From: Paraburkholderia ginsengiterrae
GTDB taxonomy: Bacteria > Pseudomonadota > Gammaproteobacteria > Burkholderiales > Burkholderiaceae
Direction: 5' to 3'
DNA length: 64,000 nt
NCBI RefSeq assembly: GCF_001645125.1
Contig: NZ_LXKA01000055.1
Span: 62,001 to 126,000, forward strand
Translations under genes and position numbers: made by a program
Notes under the pieces: model-generated
The model's input: the letters and a program-made list of their open reading frames with translations, nothing else
Told to the model about the DNA's origin: nothing
Databases searched by the model: none
Part shown: one piece after another, positions 25,669-34,875 of the stretch
How positions within the stretch are numbered: the stretch's first letter is position 1
How the letters are laid out: each line of letters opens with the position of its first letter

Positions 25669-26985
25669 TCACATGCGATTCGGTCCCGCTGCGTTCCCGG
25701 CCGGCAACGACACATAGAAGGAGGCGCCCCCCTCGGCATTGTTCTCCGCCCAGATGCGTCCACCGTGTGCGCCGACGATACTGCGACTGATCGACAGCCC
25801 GAGCCCAAGACCGTGCGGCTTCGAAGTGAAAAATGGCTGAAAGATCTTGTCCATCTGATCCACCGTCAGCCCACGGCCGTGGTCGCGCACGCAAAGGCAC
25901 ACTGCGCCGCCGGTGTCGACGCGCGCCTGCACTGCCACGAGACGGTCCGCGGCGGTGCGATCCTGCACGGCGTCGAGGGCGTTGAGCATCAGGTTGAGCA
26001 GCACTTGCTGCAATTGCACCTTGTCGCCACGCACGGAGGGCAAACCGGGTGCAACTTGGATCGTTATGCGGACTCCGCGCACGATCGCGTCGCTGTGCAC
26101 GAGTGAGGCCACGTCGTGCACGACGCCGCTAACGTCGACCCACTGCCATTCGATGTCGCACTTCCTGACGAGCGCCCGCATCTTCTGGATGATTTCTCCG
26201 GCCCGGCGGTTGTCCGCGACGATGTCCTTCAATGTCTCGCGCACTTCACGCAGGTTGATCGGGTCCGCTTCCATGAAACGCTGGGCAGCCTGCGAGTTGG
26301 ACAGGATCGCGGTGAGCGGCTGATTCAGCTCGTGCGCGAGCGATCCGGCAAGCTCCCCCAGCGCGGACACGCGCGCCAGATGTGCAAGTTCCTGCCGGTT
26401 GCGGTGCAATTCGTCGCGCTCGCTGCGCTCCACGACCACGGCAAGCAAGATCGGCACGCCATCAACACGACATTGGCTCGTCGTCACCTCTGCAGGAAAT
26501 TCAGCGCCGTCGTGGCAACGCGCGACAACGGTACGCAGCACGGAGGTGGCAAACGGCGGCTTCGGCGCAATCACGTGCACGCCATGCGTGGACCATGCCG
26601 GGATCAGGAGACTTGCGCAGGCGCCGTCCAATTCGTCGCTGCGATAGCCGAATAGCTCTCTCCCCCGCTCGTTGATGAACGTGATCCTACCGGCCTTGCT
26701 GATGCCGAGAATCGCAATCGGCACGACTTCCAGCACGTCACGCATTGGCACGCCGGCGAGGAGCGTTCCACCGACCACGGCGCGGTGCTTGTGTGCATGA
26801 CTACGCAACGCGAAGGCTGTCGACGCTTCGAGACCGAGATGCCCGCCGAAGCGACGAACGGATCGGGAAAAGACGGTCAGGGCGCGTCCCGCGCGAGGTC
26901 GCGGATGCCTGGGCACACGGCACCACACGATCATGGACGCGATGGCCGTCGGCACAACTCCACAATCTGGCACGCCGTTGTGCAT
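25669..26985 (-). CDS. PAS-domain sensor histidine kinase (FixL-like, HPK4 type)
   Basis: 438 aa from ATG 26985, chosen for its GGGAGG site eight bases upstream; a longer TTG start (27036) and a shorter ATG (26745) also exist. Residues 1-80 are basic with no recognised domain or clear membrane helix. A PAS domain follows (about 81-195: VVPIAILGISKAGRITFINERG). The H-box is LGELAGSLAHELNQPL with His about 218. The ATPase boxes are LMLNALDAVQ, DHGRGL, FQPFFTSKPHGLGLGLSI. A soluble sensor is likely. The FixL-like PAS could bind haem or flavin, but the ligand residue is not identifiable by eye. Confidence 0.9.
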   Translation of the reverse strand: MHNGVPDCGVVPTAIASMIVWCRVPRHPRPRAGRALTVFSRSVRRFGGHLGLEASTAFALRSHAHKHRAVVGGTLLAGVPMRDVLEVVPIAILGISKAGRITFINERGRELFGYRSDELDGACASLLIPAWSTHGVHVIAPKPPFATSVLRTVVARCHDGAEFPAEVTTSQCRVDGVPILLAVVVERSERDELHRNRQELAHLARVSALGELAGSLAHELNQPLTAILSNSQAAQRFMEADPINLREVRETLKDIVADNRRAGEIIQKMRALVRKCDIEWQWVDVSGVVHDVASLVHSDAIVRGVRITIQVAPGLPSVRGDKVQLQQVLLNLMLNALDAVQDRTAADRLVAVQARVDTGGAVCLCVRDHGRGLTVDQMDKIFQPFFTSKPHGLGLGLSISRSIVGAHGGRIWAENNAEGGASFYVSLPAGNAAGPNRM

Positions 26986-27799
26986 AGCGAATGCCTCCCT
27001 GCCCGCAAGCGCGCCAGGCGAATCCCGACCATTCAACGAGGTGCGATTGCGGCAGTTACGTTTGAAACAGGCTCAATGACGACCTTCACGGGAATCGTTC
27101 ACTCGCGTCATTTGTTAATTTTCCGTTTCTACTGCTGGTGAGCGAAATAATTGATCGAGACCATCCGCCTAAAGGCAACGGTGCGCGTTGCGTACGTCCT
27201 CACCGATGCGCTGCCAGGAAAGAATTGCTACTTGATCTTAGTCAGTTTTTACCGATCTGGAGAATTTATTTCGACGTCGTTTACGCCAATGGCCCGGACG
27301 ATTAAATCGGGCGATTGGTTTATATTCGCGTTTAACTAAGATTCGCGCCATGAACGACGATTGGGCCACTGGATTTCAAATGTCTTTCTCCCAGTCGCGT
27401 ATTCCGAAATAACATTCGCGACGGATGTCGTTAGATTTCTTTCATAGCCTTCAACGCCTGAGAATAGCGCAAGGGTGGCGCACCGGTATAGGACCAAAGT
27501 CCTATTGAACGCGTACTGCGTTCGATATGCGTCTTCGCTGCGCTCGTAGCCTGACCGATCCAGCTGCATGCTGGACGGTTGCACTCGGCAGTCCGACCTT
27601 CTATTCCTAGTCGGCAAACTACCAGATCGAACTGCCGGCAGGAATCATCGCGGACGTCGCGGCTGCACCTATGGCCGAATAGATGTTGGACCGCTCAATC
27701 GCGCGGGCGGCGGAGCGTCACGCTGATCGTCGGTTCGTCGGCCTTACGATACTCGCAGCGGGTCATCGAGGCGAATGCAACAGTGGGGGCGAAGGGTGG
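26986..27799. other. Long intergenic region with a perfect palindrome
   Basis: About 810 bp without a supported gene. 27090-27430 is markedly AT-richer than the flanks. The best copy of the shared palindrome is at 27488-27505. Short frames in this stretch, at 27151-27339 (plus) and 27336-27617 (minus), lack ribosome sites and family features. A 23-codon peptide-like stretch at about 27610-27681 is preceded in frame by a stop. Confidence 0.45.
27488..27505. promoter_or_regulatory. Perfect palindrome ATAGGAC-CAAA-GTCCTAT (site 4)
   Basis: Both 7-bp arms are perfect, making this the consensus copy. It has no obvious downstream gene at the 76-80 bp distance seen for sites 2 and 3; the nearest starts are the kinase (about 500 bp left) and nothing supported to the right. 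Confidence 0.65.
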
Positions 27800-28084
27800 T
27801 CATTTGCAACCGTGACTGTTCGCGGTCCGGTAACAGGTGGTTCCGCCCGGGCCGTGAACCACGCCTTTGCCGTTCATCGTCTTCGCTTCGCCGCCCCGGT
27901 TGGTCTGAGTCGTCCGCACTCCATTCTGGTTCGTCTGGGACGACCAGGCCGTACCCGTGTTCCGGTTATAGCCGCCGGCCGTCTGTCCGTTGCCACAGAC
28001 CGTCTCGCCACGGGCGTTCGTCGCACATTCTGCAAACGCGTTCGCGGACAGCATTACGCATGCCAGTACTATCAGAGTCTTCAT
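27800..28084 (-). CDS. Small secreted cysteine-containing protein, function unknown
   Basis: 94 aa from ATG 28084, with GGGGGAA upstream; ATG 28090 is an alternative. Sec signal peptide MKTLIVLACV to ANAFA. The mature chain is rich in Asn, Gly and Thr and has four cysteines (20, 30, 84, 93) placed as two pairs at its ends, which could form disulfides in the periplasm. The middle has repeated N-x-T/Q-N turns (GYNRNTGTAW, QTNQNGVRTTQTN). No family is recognised. It is separated from other genes on both sides by long gaps. Confidence 0.65.
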   Translation of the reverse strand: MKTLIVLACVMLSANAFAECATNARGETVCGNGQTAGGYNRNTGTAWSSQTNQNGVRTTQTNRGGEAKTMNGKGVVHGPGGTTCYRTANSHGCK

Positions 28085-28537
28085 GAACATTTCCCCCCGA
28101 GGGCTGCGGCAGCCGAGGTAATCTCCGCGTCAATTGAATCTTGGCCCAAGGTGCTGGCCAGCATCGCAAACTGGCTGCATTGGATATTAGTTTAGGTCTT
28201 ACGGGACCGTTTTCCTCCCTCAAAGTAGCGTTCACTCCGGCGAATTCGGGGCGAACGGCAGGCGATGCGATCGAAGCCTCCACGCGCAGGCGCTTTGCGG
28301 GTTCGTCAGCGGATTTGATCTCTTAATTTGGTGTCAAAGGAACACTTATATGCACAGACTATTGCACTGAAGTTGTTCCCGACTTCACGTCGAACCCATC
28401 TTTGAAGCCGAGCGTGTAGGAACAAGATCATGCAAACCAACGTCACCTGCTGCATTGCATAACATGCACCATCGGGACTGTCGCTACACTATGCCGACAA
28501 TGTGCCCGACACCACCGGTTACCTTAAGGAGACGCTC
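28085..28537. other. Intergenic region before the amidase gene
   Basis: About 450 bp. A 7-bp inverted repeat TTGTTCC/GGAACAA occurs at 28373-28379 and 28419-28425, with a long spacer. I see no gene, and no clear terminator for the small secreted protein. Confidence 0.4.
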
Positions 28538-30022
28538 ATGCCGCACGTCGCCACACCAGATCTTGCGTCCGCCGCGGTTCCTCTCGATCCGATCGTTCAA
28601 CTATCTGGCGACGAACTGGCATCGGCGATTCGCCGCAAGGAAGTGTCCTGTGTCGAGACGATGACCGCCTATCTGGATCACATCGACCGCGTCAACGGCA
28701 CAGTGAACGCAATCGTCGCATTGCGGGAACGCGACGCACTGCTTGCTGAGGCGGCCGAAAAGGATGCCGGACTCTCGCGCGGCGAGTACCAAGGCTGGCT
28801 GCACGGCATGCCAATGGCGCCGAAAGACCTCACGGCGACCCAAGGCCTGGTGACGACCTTCGGCTCGCCGATGTTCCGTAATTACGTGCCCGAAGCCGAT
28901 TCACTTGGCGTCGCGCGCATGCGAGCTGTAGGCGCCATCATTGTCGGCAAGACAAATACGCCTGAATTCGGGCTCGGTTCGCACACCTTCAACGAGGTCT
29001 ATGGTGTGACACGCAACCCATATGCGCCAACGAAAACGGCTGGTGGCAGCAGCGGCGGCTCGGCGGCCGCGCTTGCAGCGCGCATGCTGCCTGTCACGGA
29101 TGGAAGCGATTTCGGCGGCTCGCTGCGTAATCCCGCTGCGTTCTGCAACGTGTACGGATTCCGCCCTTCCAGGGGCCGCGTGCCGCGCTGGCCCCGCTCA
29201 GACGTTTTTGTCCAGCAGCTCGGCGTCGAGGGACCGATGGGCCGTACGGTCAAAGACGTTGCGCTGCTCTTGTCGATCCAGTCCGGGTACGATCCGGACG
29301 ACGCGCTGGCACTCGACGACGATCCCTCCGTGTTCACCCAGTCGCTCGACGCGGACCAGCGCGGCAAGCGCATAGCGTGGGTCGGTAACTGGAACGGATA
29401 CCTTGCCGTTGAGCCGGGGGTTCTGTCGATTTGCGAGTCAGGTCTTGAAGCACTGCGCGAGATCGGGTGCGACGTCGATGCCGCGCTACCGCCCTTCTCT
29501 CCAGCACGAATCTGGAAAATCTGGCTCGCCCACCGGCACTGGCTTGCTGGCGGCGAATTGCTCGCGCACTACCGCGATCCGGCGCATCGCGCTTTGCTAA
29601 AACCCGAAGCGATTTACGAGGTCGAGGGGTTGCTGGGCATGTCAGGCATAGACATCCTCGAGGCCAGCGCCGAGCGAACCGCGTGGTATCAGACAGTGCT
29701 GCGTTTCTTCGATCGCTACGATTTCATAGCGGCGCCGACAGCGCAGGTCTTTCCATTCGACGCGAATATGCGTTGGCCGGCAGAAATCGCCGGGCGCGCA
29801 ATGGACACCTATCACCGCTGGATGGAAACGGTCGTACCATGGACGCTCGCAGGCTGCCCGGTCATCAACGTACCCGTCGGTTTCAATGACGCCGGCTTGC
29901 CAATGGGGATGCAGCTGATTGGTCGTCCGCGCGCCGATCTGGCAGTTCTGCAACTTGCGCACACTTATGAACAGGCGCGTGATTGGGTCAATGCACGACC
30001 ACCGGGATGGATGATCGTCTAG
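28538..30022 (+). CDS. Amidase (amidase signature family)
   Basis: 494 aa from ATG 28538 behind TAAGGAG; 12 extra codons upstream are unlikely. The Ser-cisSer-Lys triad is visible: Lys in MAPKDLTA, cis-Ser in the signature GGSSGGSAAAL, and nucleophile Ser in GSDFGGSLRNPAAF. Length fits family members acting on small amides rather than GatA. The product should be cytoplasmic. The substrate is unknown. The next genes downstream encode D-amino acid dehydrogenase and alanine racemase, so an amino-acid-derived amide is possible. Confidence 0.9.
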   Translation: MPHVATPDLASAAVPLDPIVQLSGDELASAIRRKEVSCVETMTAYLDHIDRVNGTVNAIVALRERDALLAEAAEKDAGLSRGEYQGWLHGMPMAPKDLTATQGLVTTFGSPMFRNYVPEADSLGVARMRAVGAIIVGKTNTPEFGLGSHTFNEVYGVTRNPYAPTKTAGGSSGGSAAALAARMLPVTDGSDFGGSLRNPAAFCNVYGFRPSRGRVPRWPRSDVFVQQLGVEGPMGRTVKDVALLLSIQSGYDPDDALALDDDPSVFTQSLDADQRGKRIAWVGNWNGYLAVEPGVLSICESGLEALREIGCDVDAALPPFSPARIWKIWLAHRHWLAGGELLAHYRDPAHRALLKPEAIYEVEGLLGMSGIDILEASAERTAWYQTVLRFFDRYDFIAAPTAQVFPFDANMRWPAEIAGRAMDTYHRWMETVVPWTLAGCPVINVPVGFNDAGLPMGMQLIGRPRADLAVLQLAHTYEQARDWVNARPPGWMIV

Positions 30023-30197
30023 GCACCCGGGAAAGAGTCTCGCAGTTTTAACGGCAGTAACTTCAACCAAAAGCGACGTCAAATTCATTAACAAAACCTA
30101 CGAAAGTCTCGATAGCATCCAGCCTTCAACCGGAAACTGTTCTACGCGCAGCATTTAGAACTTTTCGACATCTTTCGGGGCAGCGGAGTAGACGCGT

Positions 30198-31490
30198 ATG
30201 CGAGTCATCGTGTTAGGCAGCGGAGTGATTGGGGTGACGAGCGCGTACTACCTCGCTCGTGCGGGTCACGAAGTCGTTGTTGTCGATCGTGAGCCAGGCC
30301 CTGCCCTCGAGACCAGTTTTGCCAATGCCGGCCAGATCTCGCCGGGCTATGCGTCGCCTTGGGCTGCGCCAGGCATACCACTGAAGGCCGTTAAATGGAT
30401 GTTTCAGAAGCATGCGCCGCTCGCCATCCGGCCTGACGACGAGTACACGCAGTTCCAGCTTCAGTGGATGTGGCAGATGCTGCAAAACTGCACGGCCGAA
30501 CGGTACGCCATCAACAAGAACCGGATGGTGAGACTGGCGGAATACAGTCGGGATTGCCTGAAGGCGTTGCGCGCGGACACGGGCATCCAGTATGAAGGGC
30601 GAACCGGCGGCACGCTGCAGGTCTTCCGTACCCAGCAACAGTTCGATGGCGCGGCCAAGGACATTGCGGTTCTCAAGGAAGCCAACGTCCCGTATGAGTT
30701 GCTGACCCGCGCGGAGTTGCCGGGCGCCGAGCCGGCGCTCGCCGAAACGTCGCATAAACTGACCGGCGGACTGCGGCTGCCAGGCGATGAAACTGGCGAC
30801 TGCCAGTTGTTCACCACACGTCTGGCCGCTTTGGCCGAACAGGCTGGCGTCACGTTCCGCTACAACACGCCGGTCGATGCCATTGTCGTCGAGGGTGGCA
30901 AGGCTGTCGGCGTGCGTCATGGCGCGAAGCTGATGCATGCGGATGCGTATGTCGTGGCGTTCGGATCGTATTCGACGAGCTTCCTTTCAGACGTAATCAA
31001 GATCCCCGTCTATCCCCTCAAGGGATATTCCATCACGGCACCTATCGTCGACGAATCGCGCGCTCCCGTTTCAACCGTACTCGACGAGACCTACAAGATC
31101 GCGATCACTCGCTTTGACAAGCGCATCCGCGTAGGCGGCATGGCCGAAATTGTCGGCTTCGACAAACGGCTTCGCGAAGCGCGGCGCGACACGCTCGAGA
31201 TGTGCGTGAACGACCTCTTCCCGGGCGGCGGCGACACGGCAAACGCATCGTTCTGGACCGGCCTGCGCCCCATGACTCCCGACGGCACACCGATTGTCGG
31301 CGCGACCGAGCTTCCCAACCTTTATCTGAACACCGGCCACGGCACACTGGGATGGACCATGTCGTGCGGTTCGGCGCGGCTTCTCGCGGACCTGATTTCC
31401 GGCAAGCAGCCGGATATACGCTACGACGATCTCAACGTATTCCGCTATACGAAGGAGCCACCTGTACCAGCGGATTTCAAGCTCACCTGA
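30198..31490 (+). CDS. dadA: D-amino acid dehydrogenase (DadA)
   Basis: 430 aa. N-terminal FAD dinucleotide fold [20 protein letters not shown] with the acidic VVVDRE end of strand 2, followed by the family motif [21 protein letters not shown]-terminal [16 protein letters not shown] and [18 protein letters not shown] are typical of DAO/DadA enzymes. It oxidises D-alanine and other D-amino acids to 2-oxo acids and ammonia at the inner-membrane face, feeding electrons to quinone. The alanine racemase gene follows 94 bp downstream, as in dad operons. Confidence 0.93.
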   Translation: MRVIVLGSGVIGVTSAYYLARAGHEVVVVDREPGPALETSFANAGQISPGYASPWAAPGIPLKAVKWMFQKHAPLAIRPDDEYTQFQLQWMWQMLQNCTAERYAINKNRMVRLAEYSRDCLKALRADTGIQYEGRTGGTLQVFRTQQQFDGAAKDIAVLKEANVPYELLTRAELPGAEPALAETSHKLTGGLRLPGDETGDCQLFTTRLAALAEQAGVTFRYNTPVDAIVVEGGKAVGVRHGAKLMHADAYVVAFGSYSTSFLSDVIKIPVYPLKGYSITAPIVDESRAPVSTVLDETYKIAITRFDKRIRVGGMAEIVGFDKRLREARRDTLEMCVNDLFPGGGDTANASFWTGLRPMTPDGTPIVGATELPNLYLNTGHGTLGWTMSCGSARLLADLISGKQPDIRYDDLNVFRYTKEPPVPADFKLT

Positions 31491-31544
31491 ACATCGCTCT
31501 GCAGCTGAACGCTGCCGATGGCTCGCCCATTCACAACGACAACC

Positions 31545-31562
31545 GCAGGCGGAAACGCCTGC
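31545..31562. terminator. Hairpin between dadA and alr
   Basis: GCAGGCG-GAAA-CGCCTGC: a perfect 7-bp stem with a GNRA-type tetraloop, 23 bp before the alr start. No T-run follows. It may protect or partly terminate the dadA message rather than end transcription. Confidence 0.4.
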
Positions 31563-31584
31563 TCACCTGTTTCTAGAGGTCTTC

Positions 31585-32697
31585 ATGCCGCGCCCCATCG
31601 TTGCTCACATCCATCCCGATGCCGTCAGGCATAACCTGGAGATCGTCCGGCAAAAGGCATCCGGCTCGCGTGTCTGGGCCGTTGTCAAAGCGAATGCCTA
31701 CGGGCACGGCATCGAACGGATCTATCCAGCCCTCGCGGCAGCCGATGGCATTGCCCTCCTCGATCTGGACGAAGCGGTACGGGTTCGCGAACTGGGTTGG
31801 AAAAAACCGGTTCTTCTGCTCGAGGGCGTTTTCAAGCCGGAAGATGTGAAAACCGCGGAGACGTTCGGCCTGACCGTCGCGGTGCATTGCGATGAACAAC
31901 TCGAACTCATCGCGGCGGCCAAGCCGGGTCGATCCATCGATATCAATCTCAAGATGAACTCCGGCATGAACCGCCTCGGCTTTACACCCGAAGGGTTCCG
32001 CGGCGCATGGGAGCGTGCAAGGGCGACGCAGGGCGTGGGTGCGATCACCCTCATGAGTCATTTCGCCAACGCCGACGCACACGACGTCGACTGGCAACTG
32101 GATCGCTTCGACGCGGCAACGGAGGGCATTCCCGGCGAACGCAGCCTGTCGAATTCTGCTGCCGTGCTGTGGCACGAGCGTGCGCATCGCGATTGGGTCA
32201 GGCCGGGCATCGTACTCTATGGCGGGTCGCCGTCAGGCGTCGCGCGCCATATCGCGGACGTCTCGTTGCGTGCATCGATGACGCTGTCCAGTGAAATCAT
32301 CGGAGTGCAAACGATGCGTATCGGCGACACGGTCGGCTATGCGCGCACTTACACTGCCGATCGCTCGATGCGTATCGGTGTCGTTGCCTGCGGATACGCC
32401 GATGGCTATCCGCGGCATGCGCCGAGCGGCACGCCCGTGGCCGTCGACGGCGTCATGACGAGGACCGTGGGGCGGGTCTCGATGGACATGCTGACGGTTG
32501 ACCTGACACCCTGTCCTTCGGCGGGCATTGGTTCAAAGGTCGAACTGTGGGGCGATCAGGTGAAAATCGACGATGTCGCGGAACCCGCCGGCACGATTGG
32601 ATACGAGCTCATGTGTGCCCTCGCCCGCCGGGTTCCGGTACGGGTGAGCGCTGCGCATGACGACACGCATGCCGGCGTCGCGGAGTTCGCTGTCTGA
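31585..32697 (+). CDS. dadX: Alanine racemase (catabolic DadX type)
   Basis: 370 aa. The PLP lysine is about residue 35 in [12 protein letters not shown]. The second-subunit tyrosine lies in [26 protein letters not shown] and the C-terminal beta-domain complete the fold. It interconverts L- and D-alanine. Placement after dadA argues for the catabolic role of supplying D-alanine to DadA, rather than cell-wall supply, though the enzyme can serve both. No Lrp/AsnC regulator is adjacent. Confidence 0.92.
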   Translation: MPRPIVAHIHPDAVRHNLEIVRQKASGSRVWAVVKANAYGHGIERIYPALAAADGIALLDLDEAVRVRELGWKKPVLLLEGVFKPEDVKTAETFGLTVAVHCDEQLELIAAAKPGRSIDINLKMNSGMNRLGFTPEGFRGAWERARATQGVGAITLMSHFANADAHDVDWQLDRFDAATEGIPGERSLSNSAAVLWHERAHRDWVRPGIVLYGGSPSGVARHIADVSLRASMTLSSEIIGVQTMRIGDTVGYARTYTADRSMRIGVVACGYADGYPRHAPSGTPVAVDGVMTRTVGRVSMDMLTVDLTPCPSAGIGSKVELWGDQVKIDDVAEPAGTIGYELMCALARRVPVRVSAAHDDTHAGVAEFAV

Positions 32698-32715
32698 CAA
32701 AGACAAACGCTGCAT

Positions 32716-32970
32716 TCACCACGCCCAACGCACGCCGGCATCCCCTGTCACCGTGCGTTGATGTTCCCCGCCCAGATTGGTGACGTAGCTGACGGTCGCG
32801 AACGCACTGCCTTGCTTCGAGAGCTTCGCGACGACACCCGCGCCGATCTGGCCCGCCGTCTGGCCGATGTTCGTGCCGATCGACGTCACGCCACCGAAAG
32901 TCGTCTTGTCGTCCGAACCGAACGAGCGCAGCACATTCAGCCGCAGCTAAGGCAGCCACGCCGTGCCCAT
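32716..32970 (-). pseudogene. Autotransporter beta-barrel C-terminus, truncated and interrupted
   Basis: The frame reads GTAWLP, then a stop (32947-32949), then LRLNVLRSFGSDDKTTFGG and on to GDAGVRWAW at a normal stop. This matches the last strands of Burkholderia autotransporter barrels (usual form WLPY-LR-NVLRSFG, ending in RWxW), with Tyr replaced by TAG. Upstream of about 32970 the reading frame no longer looks like a barrel. Only about 80 codons survive, so the gene is a 3' remnant. Confidence 0.75.
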
Positions 32971-33100
32971 CCTGGTGCGGGCAATACGTGGAACACAAGA
33001 ATGGTCTGACTTATAACACCCATTGCGAACTATTTCCAAGCGCGCCCAGACAGGGTTGTCATTTAGCGGCAGCCCGGTTCGGCAAGGCGGCGCGCGTGCC

Positions 33101-34090
33101 TCACGCGTGCATCGCCGATGCAAATTGCGGCGCGAACTCAACAGCGGACCAGCGAAACGGCAACGCGCCCCGGCTGCGCCGGACTTCTTGAACATGAAAG
33201 CGCACGAGCCTTTGCGCGCCTTCGAATGCCGCCAGTTCAGCGCCCTCCCATACGATTTCCGCGCGAGCGGCGACATGCACGAGATCGCCGCTCGCAAAGT
33301 CGATAAACAGCAAGCCGGCGCGCGAATCGTGGATCAGGTTGCCGAGGGTGTTGAACAGGCGATTGCCGCTGTAATCCGGCGTGGTCAGCGTGAGTGCATC
33401 GTCGACGCGCACGAAACCCGGTACGCCGCCGCGATGCGAAACGTCGGCGCCACGTGCCAGCCCCGCCTCTTCCGACAGGTTCGCGCTTGCGATGAAAAAC
33501 GTGTCCGCTCCCGCGAGGAGCGCGCGGTCTGCTTCGCTGAGTTGCGCCGCTATCGTCAGTGAGTCGGACGAATCAGCCGCGCCCTGCTCCACCCGGCTCG
33601 GCGTACGGCCCTGAATGTATTTCGCGCAGTTGCCGAAGCTCTGACTGACTTCGAGCGTCACGACATCCCCATCCACGGACGTCACCACGCCGTTGATCCG
33701 GTTGCGCCGCCGGGTCGGCGGGTTCAGCCCAAGGCCGCCGATCATCGCGCCCTTCTGCCAATGGCCGGCCAGCGGATCTCCGGGCAACACCCCGCCTTCG
33801 ATTCGCAGCGTCCGCCCATCGGGCGACGACACGAATCCCGGCGTGCCCGCGCGTACCGTCGCCCACGGCTGACCTTGCGCGTCGACGGCGCCGAACAGCA
33901 TAAACGGCAGCTCGGCAAAGAACTGGCGATGCTGGTCCGGCATCGCGCGGCGAATCCCGCGGCGCCCAACCGATTCCGCCTGCGTCCTTACCCCCGCGCG
34001 CTGCTGGGCGGCGAGTTCGGCGGCATGAAACGGTGAGGCTTCAGCACCCCAGCCATCCAGCGGTGTAACCGTGGACAAAACAGTGGACAT
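33101..34090 (-). CDS. Pyridoxamine-phosphate-oxidase-family (PPOX) flavoprotein
   Basis: 329 aa. Two PPOX-type split-barrel halves: residues 55-150 (HRQFFAELPFMLFGAVDAQGQPWATVRAG) and about 200-310 (ADTFFIASANL, GVPGFVRV, GNRLFNTLGNLIHDSRAGLLFIDFASGD). The N-terminal segment SPFHAAELAAQQRAGV is common in this subgroup. These proteins bind FMN; many reduce or detoxify small molecules. It is divergent from nothing nearby and lies 33 bp downstream of the GST gene on the same strand, suggesting a two-gene unit under the LysR regulator at 34876. Substrate unknown. Confidence 0.8.
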   Translation of the reverse strand: MSTVLSTVTPLDGWGAEASPFHAAELAAQQRAGVRTQAESVGRRGIRRAMPDQHRQFFAELPFMLFGAVDAQGQPWATVRAGTPGFVSSPDGRTLRIEGGVLPGDPLAGHWQKGAMIGGLGLNPPTRRRNRINGVVTSVDGDVVTLEVSQSFGNCAKYIQGRTPSRVEQGAADSSDSLTIAAQLSEADRALLAGADTFFIASANLSEEAGLARGADVSHRGGVPGFVRVDDALTLTTPDYSGNRLFNTLGNLIHDSRAGLLFIDFASGDLVHVAARAEIVWEGAELAAFEGAQRLVRFHVQEVRRSRGALPFRWSAVEFAPQFASAMHA

Positions 34091-34123
34091 GATTGATCTC
34101 CGGCATGGTGAGGCATGTGCGCG

Positions 34124-34765
34124 TTACGCGGCGAGCAGACCCGCTTTGGTCGAAGCCATGGGGATGAACCGCGGCAACGCTTCGACGCGGCGCAGCCACG
34201 CACGAATGTTCGGATACGCGTCGAGGGACACCCCGCCTTCCGGCGCGTGTGCGATGTAGGTGTGCGCGGCGATGTCGGCAATCGTGACGTGCTCGCCCGC
34301 GGCGAACGGTTTGCCGGCCAGCTCGCGATCCAGCACGTCGAACAGCTTGATGGCGATGCGCTTTGCGGTTTCGTGATCGCACGGCGCGCCGAATACGGTA
34401 ACGAGCCGCGCGGCGCACGGCCCATAAGCGATCTGCCCGGCCGCAAGCGACAGCCAGCGCTGCACGGCCGCCGCGCCGAGCGGGTCCTGCGGCAGCCACG
34501 AGGCGTCTGCGTAGCGCTTCGCCAGATACACGAGAATCGCGCTCGAATCGAACAGGGTGATGTCGCCGTCCTGAATCGTCGGAACCTGGCCGAACGGGTT
34601 GAGCGCCAGATATTCGGGCGTGCGGTTACCGCCCGCTTTCATGTCCACCTCGACAATCTCGAACGGCAGATCGAGCAGGGTCAGAAAGAGCCTCACGCGA
34701 TGGCCGTGCCCGGATAGCAGGCTGGTGAACAGGCGGATCGGCTGGGTGGGTTTGGCGGCAGGCAT
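34124..34765 (-). CDS. Glutathione S-transferase
   Basis: 213 aa from ATG 34765. Thioredoxin-like N-domain (about 9-85) with RLFTSLLSGHGHRVRLFLTLL, the cis-Pro in NPFGQVPTIQDGD and the glutathione gamma-Glu contact DSSAILVYLAKRY. All-helical C-domain (about 95-205) with the GEHVTIADIAAHTYI N-capping box. Conjugates or reduces electrophiles with glutathione in the cytoplasm. Divergent from the LysR gene, from which it is separated by 110 bp. Confidence 0.92.
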   Translation of the reverse strand: MPAAKPTQPIRLFTSLLSGHGHRVRLFLTLLDLPFEIVEVDMKAGGNRTPEYLALNPFGQVPTIQDGDITLFDSSAILVYLAKRYADASWLPQDPLGAAAVQRWLSLAAGQIAYGPCAARLVTVFGAPCDHETAKRIAIKLFDVLDRELAGKPFAAGEHVTIADIAAHTYIAHAPEGGVSLDAYPNIRAWLRRVEALPRFIPMASTKAGLLAA

Positions 34766-34875
34766 GGCAGGGTCCAGAGAGCGGGAAGGAATGGGTCGAG
34801 CATAATGCGCACGGGCGCCCCCGCAGAAGCCTGATAATGCGGGAAACACAATCAATCGAAGATGGACAATCCACC

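Noticed and set aside
27151-27617. Two short open frames (62 and 93 codons) in the gap after the kinase gene
   Set aside because: No ribosome sites, no recognisable features, and they lie in an AT-richer region where start codons are common by chance.
27610-27681. Peptide-like stretch reading NYQIELPAGIIADVAAAP
   Set aside because: Immediately preceded by an in-frame TAG and without start or ribosome site; could be a gene remnant but cannot be assigned.
34820-34843. Six-base inverted repeat CCCGCA/TGCGGG between gst and lysR
   Set aside because: Short arms in GC-rich DNA are expected by chance; kept only as a weak operator possibility.
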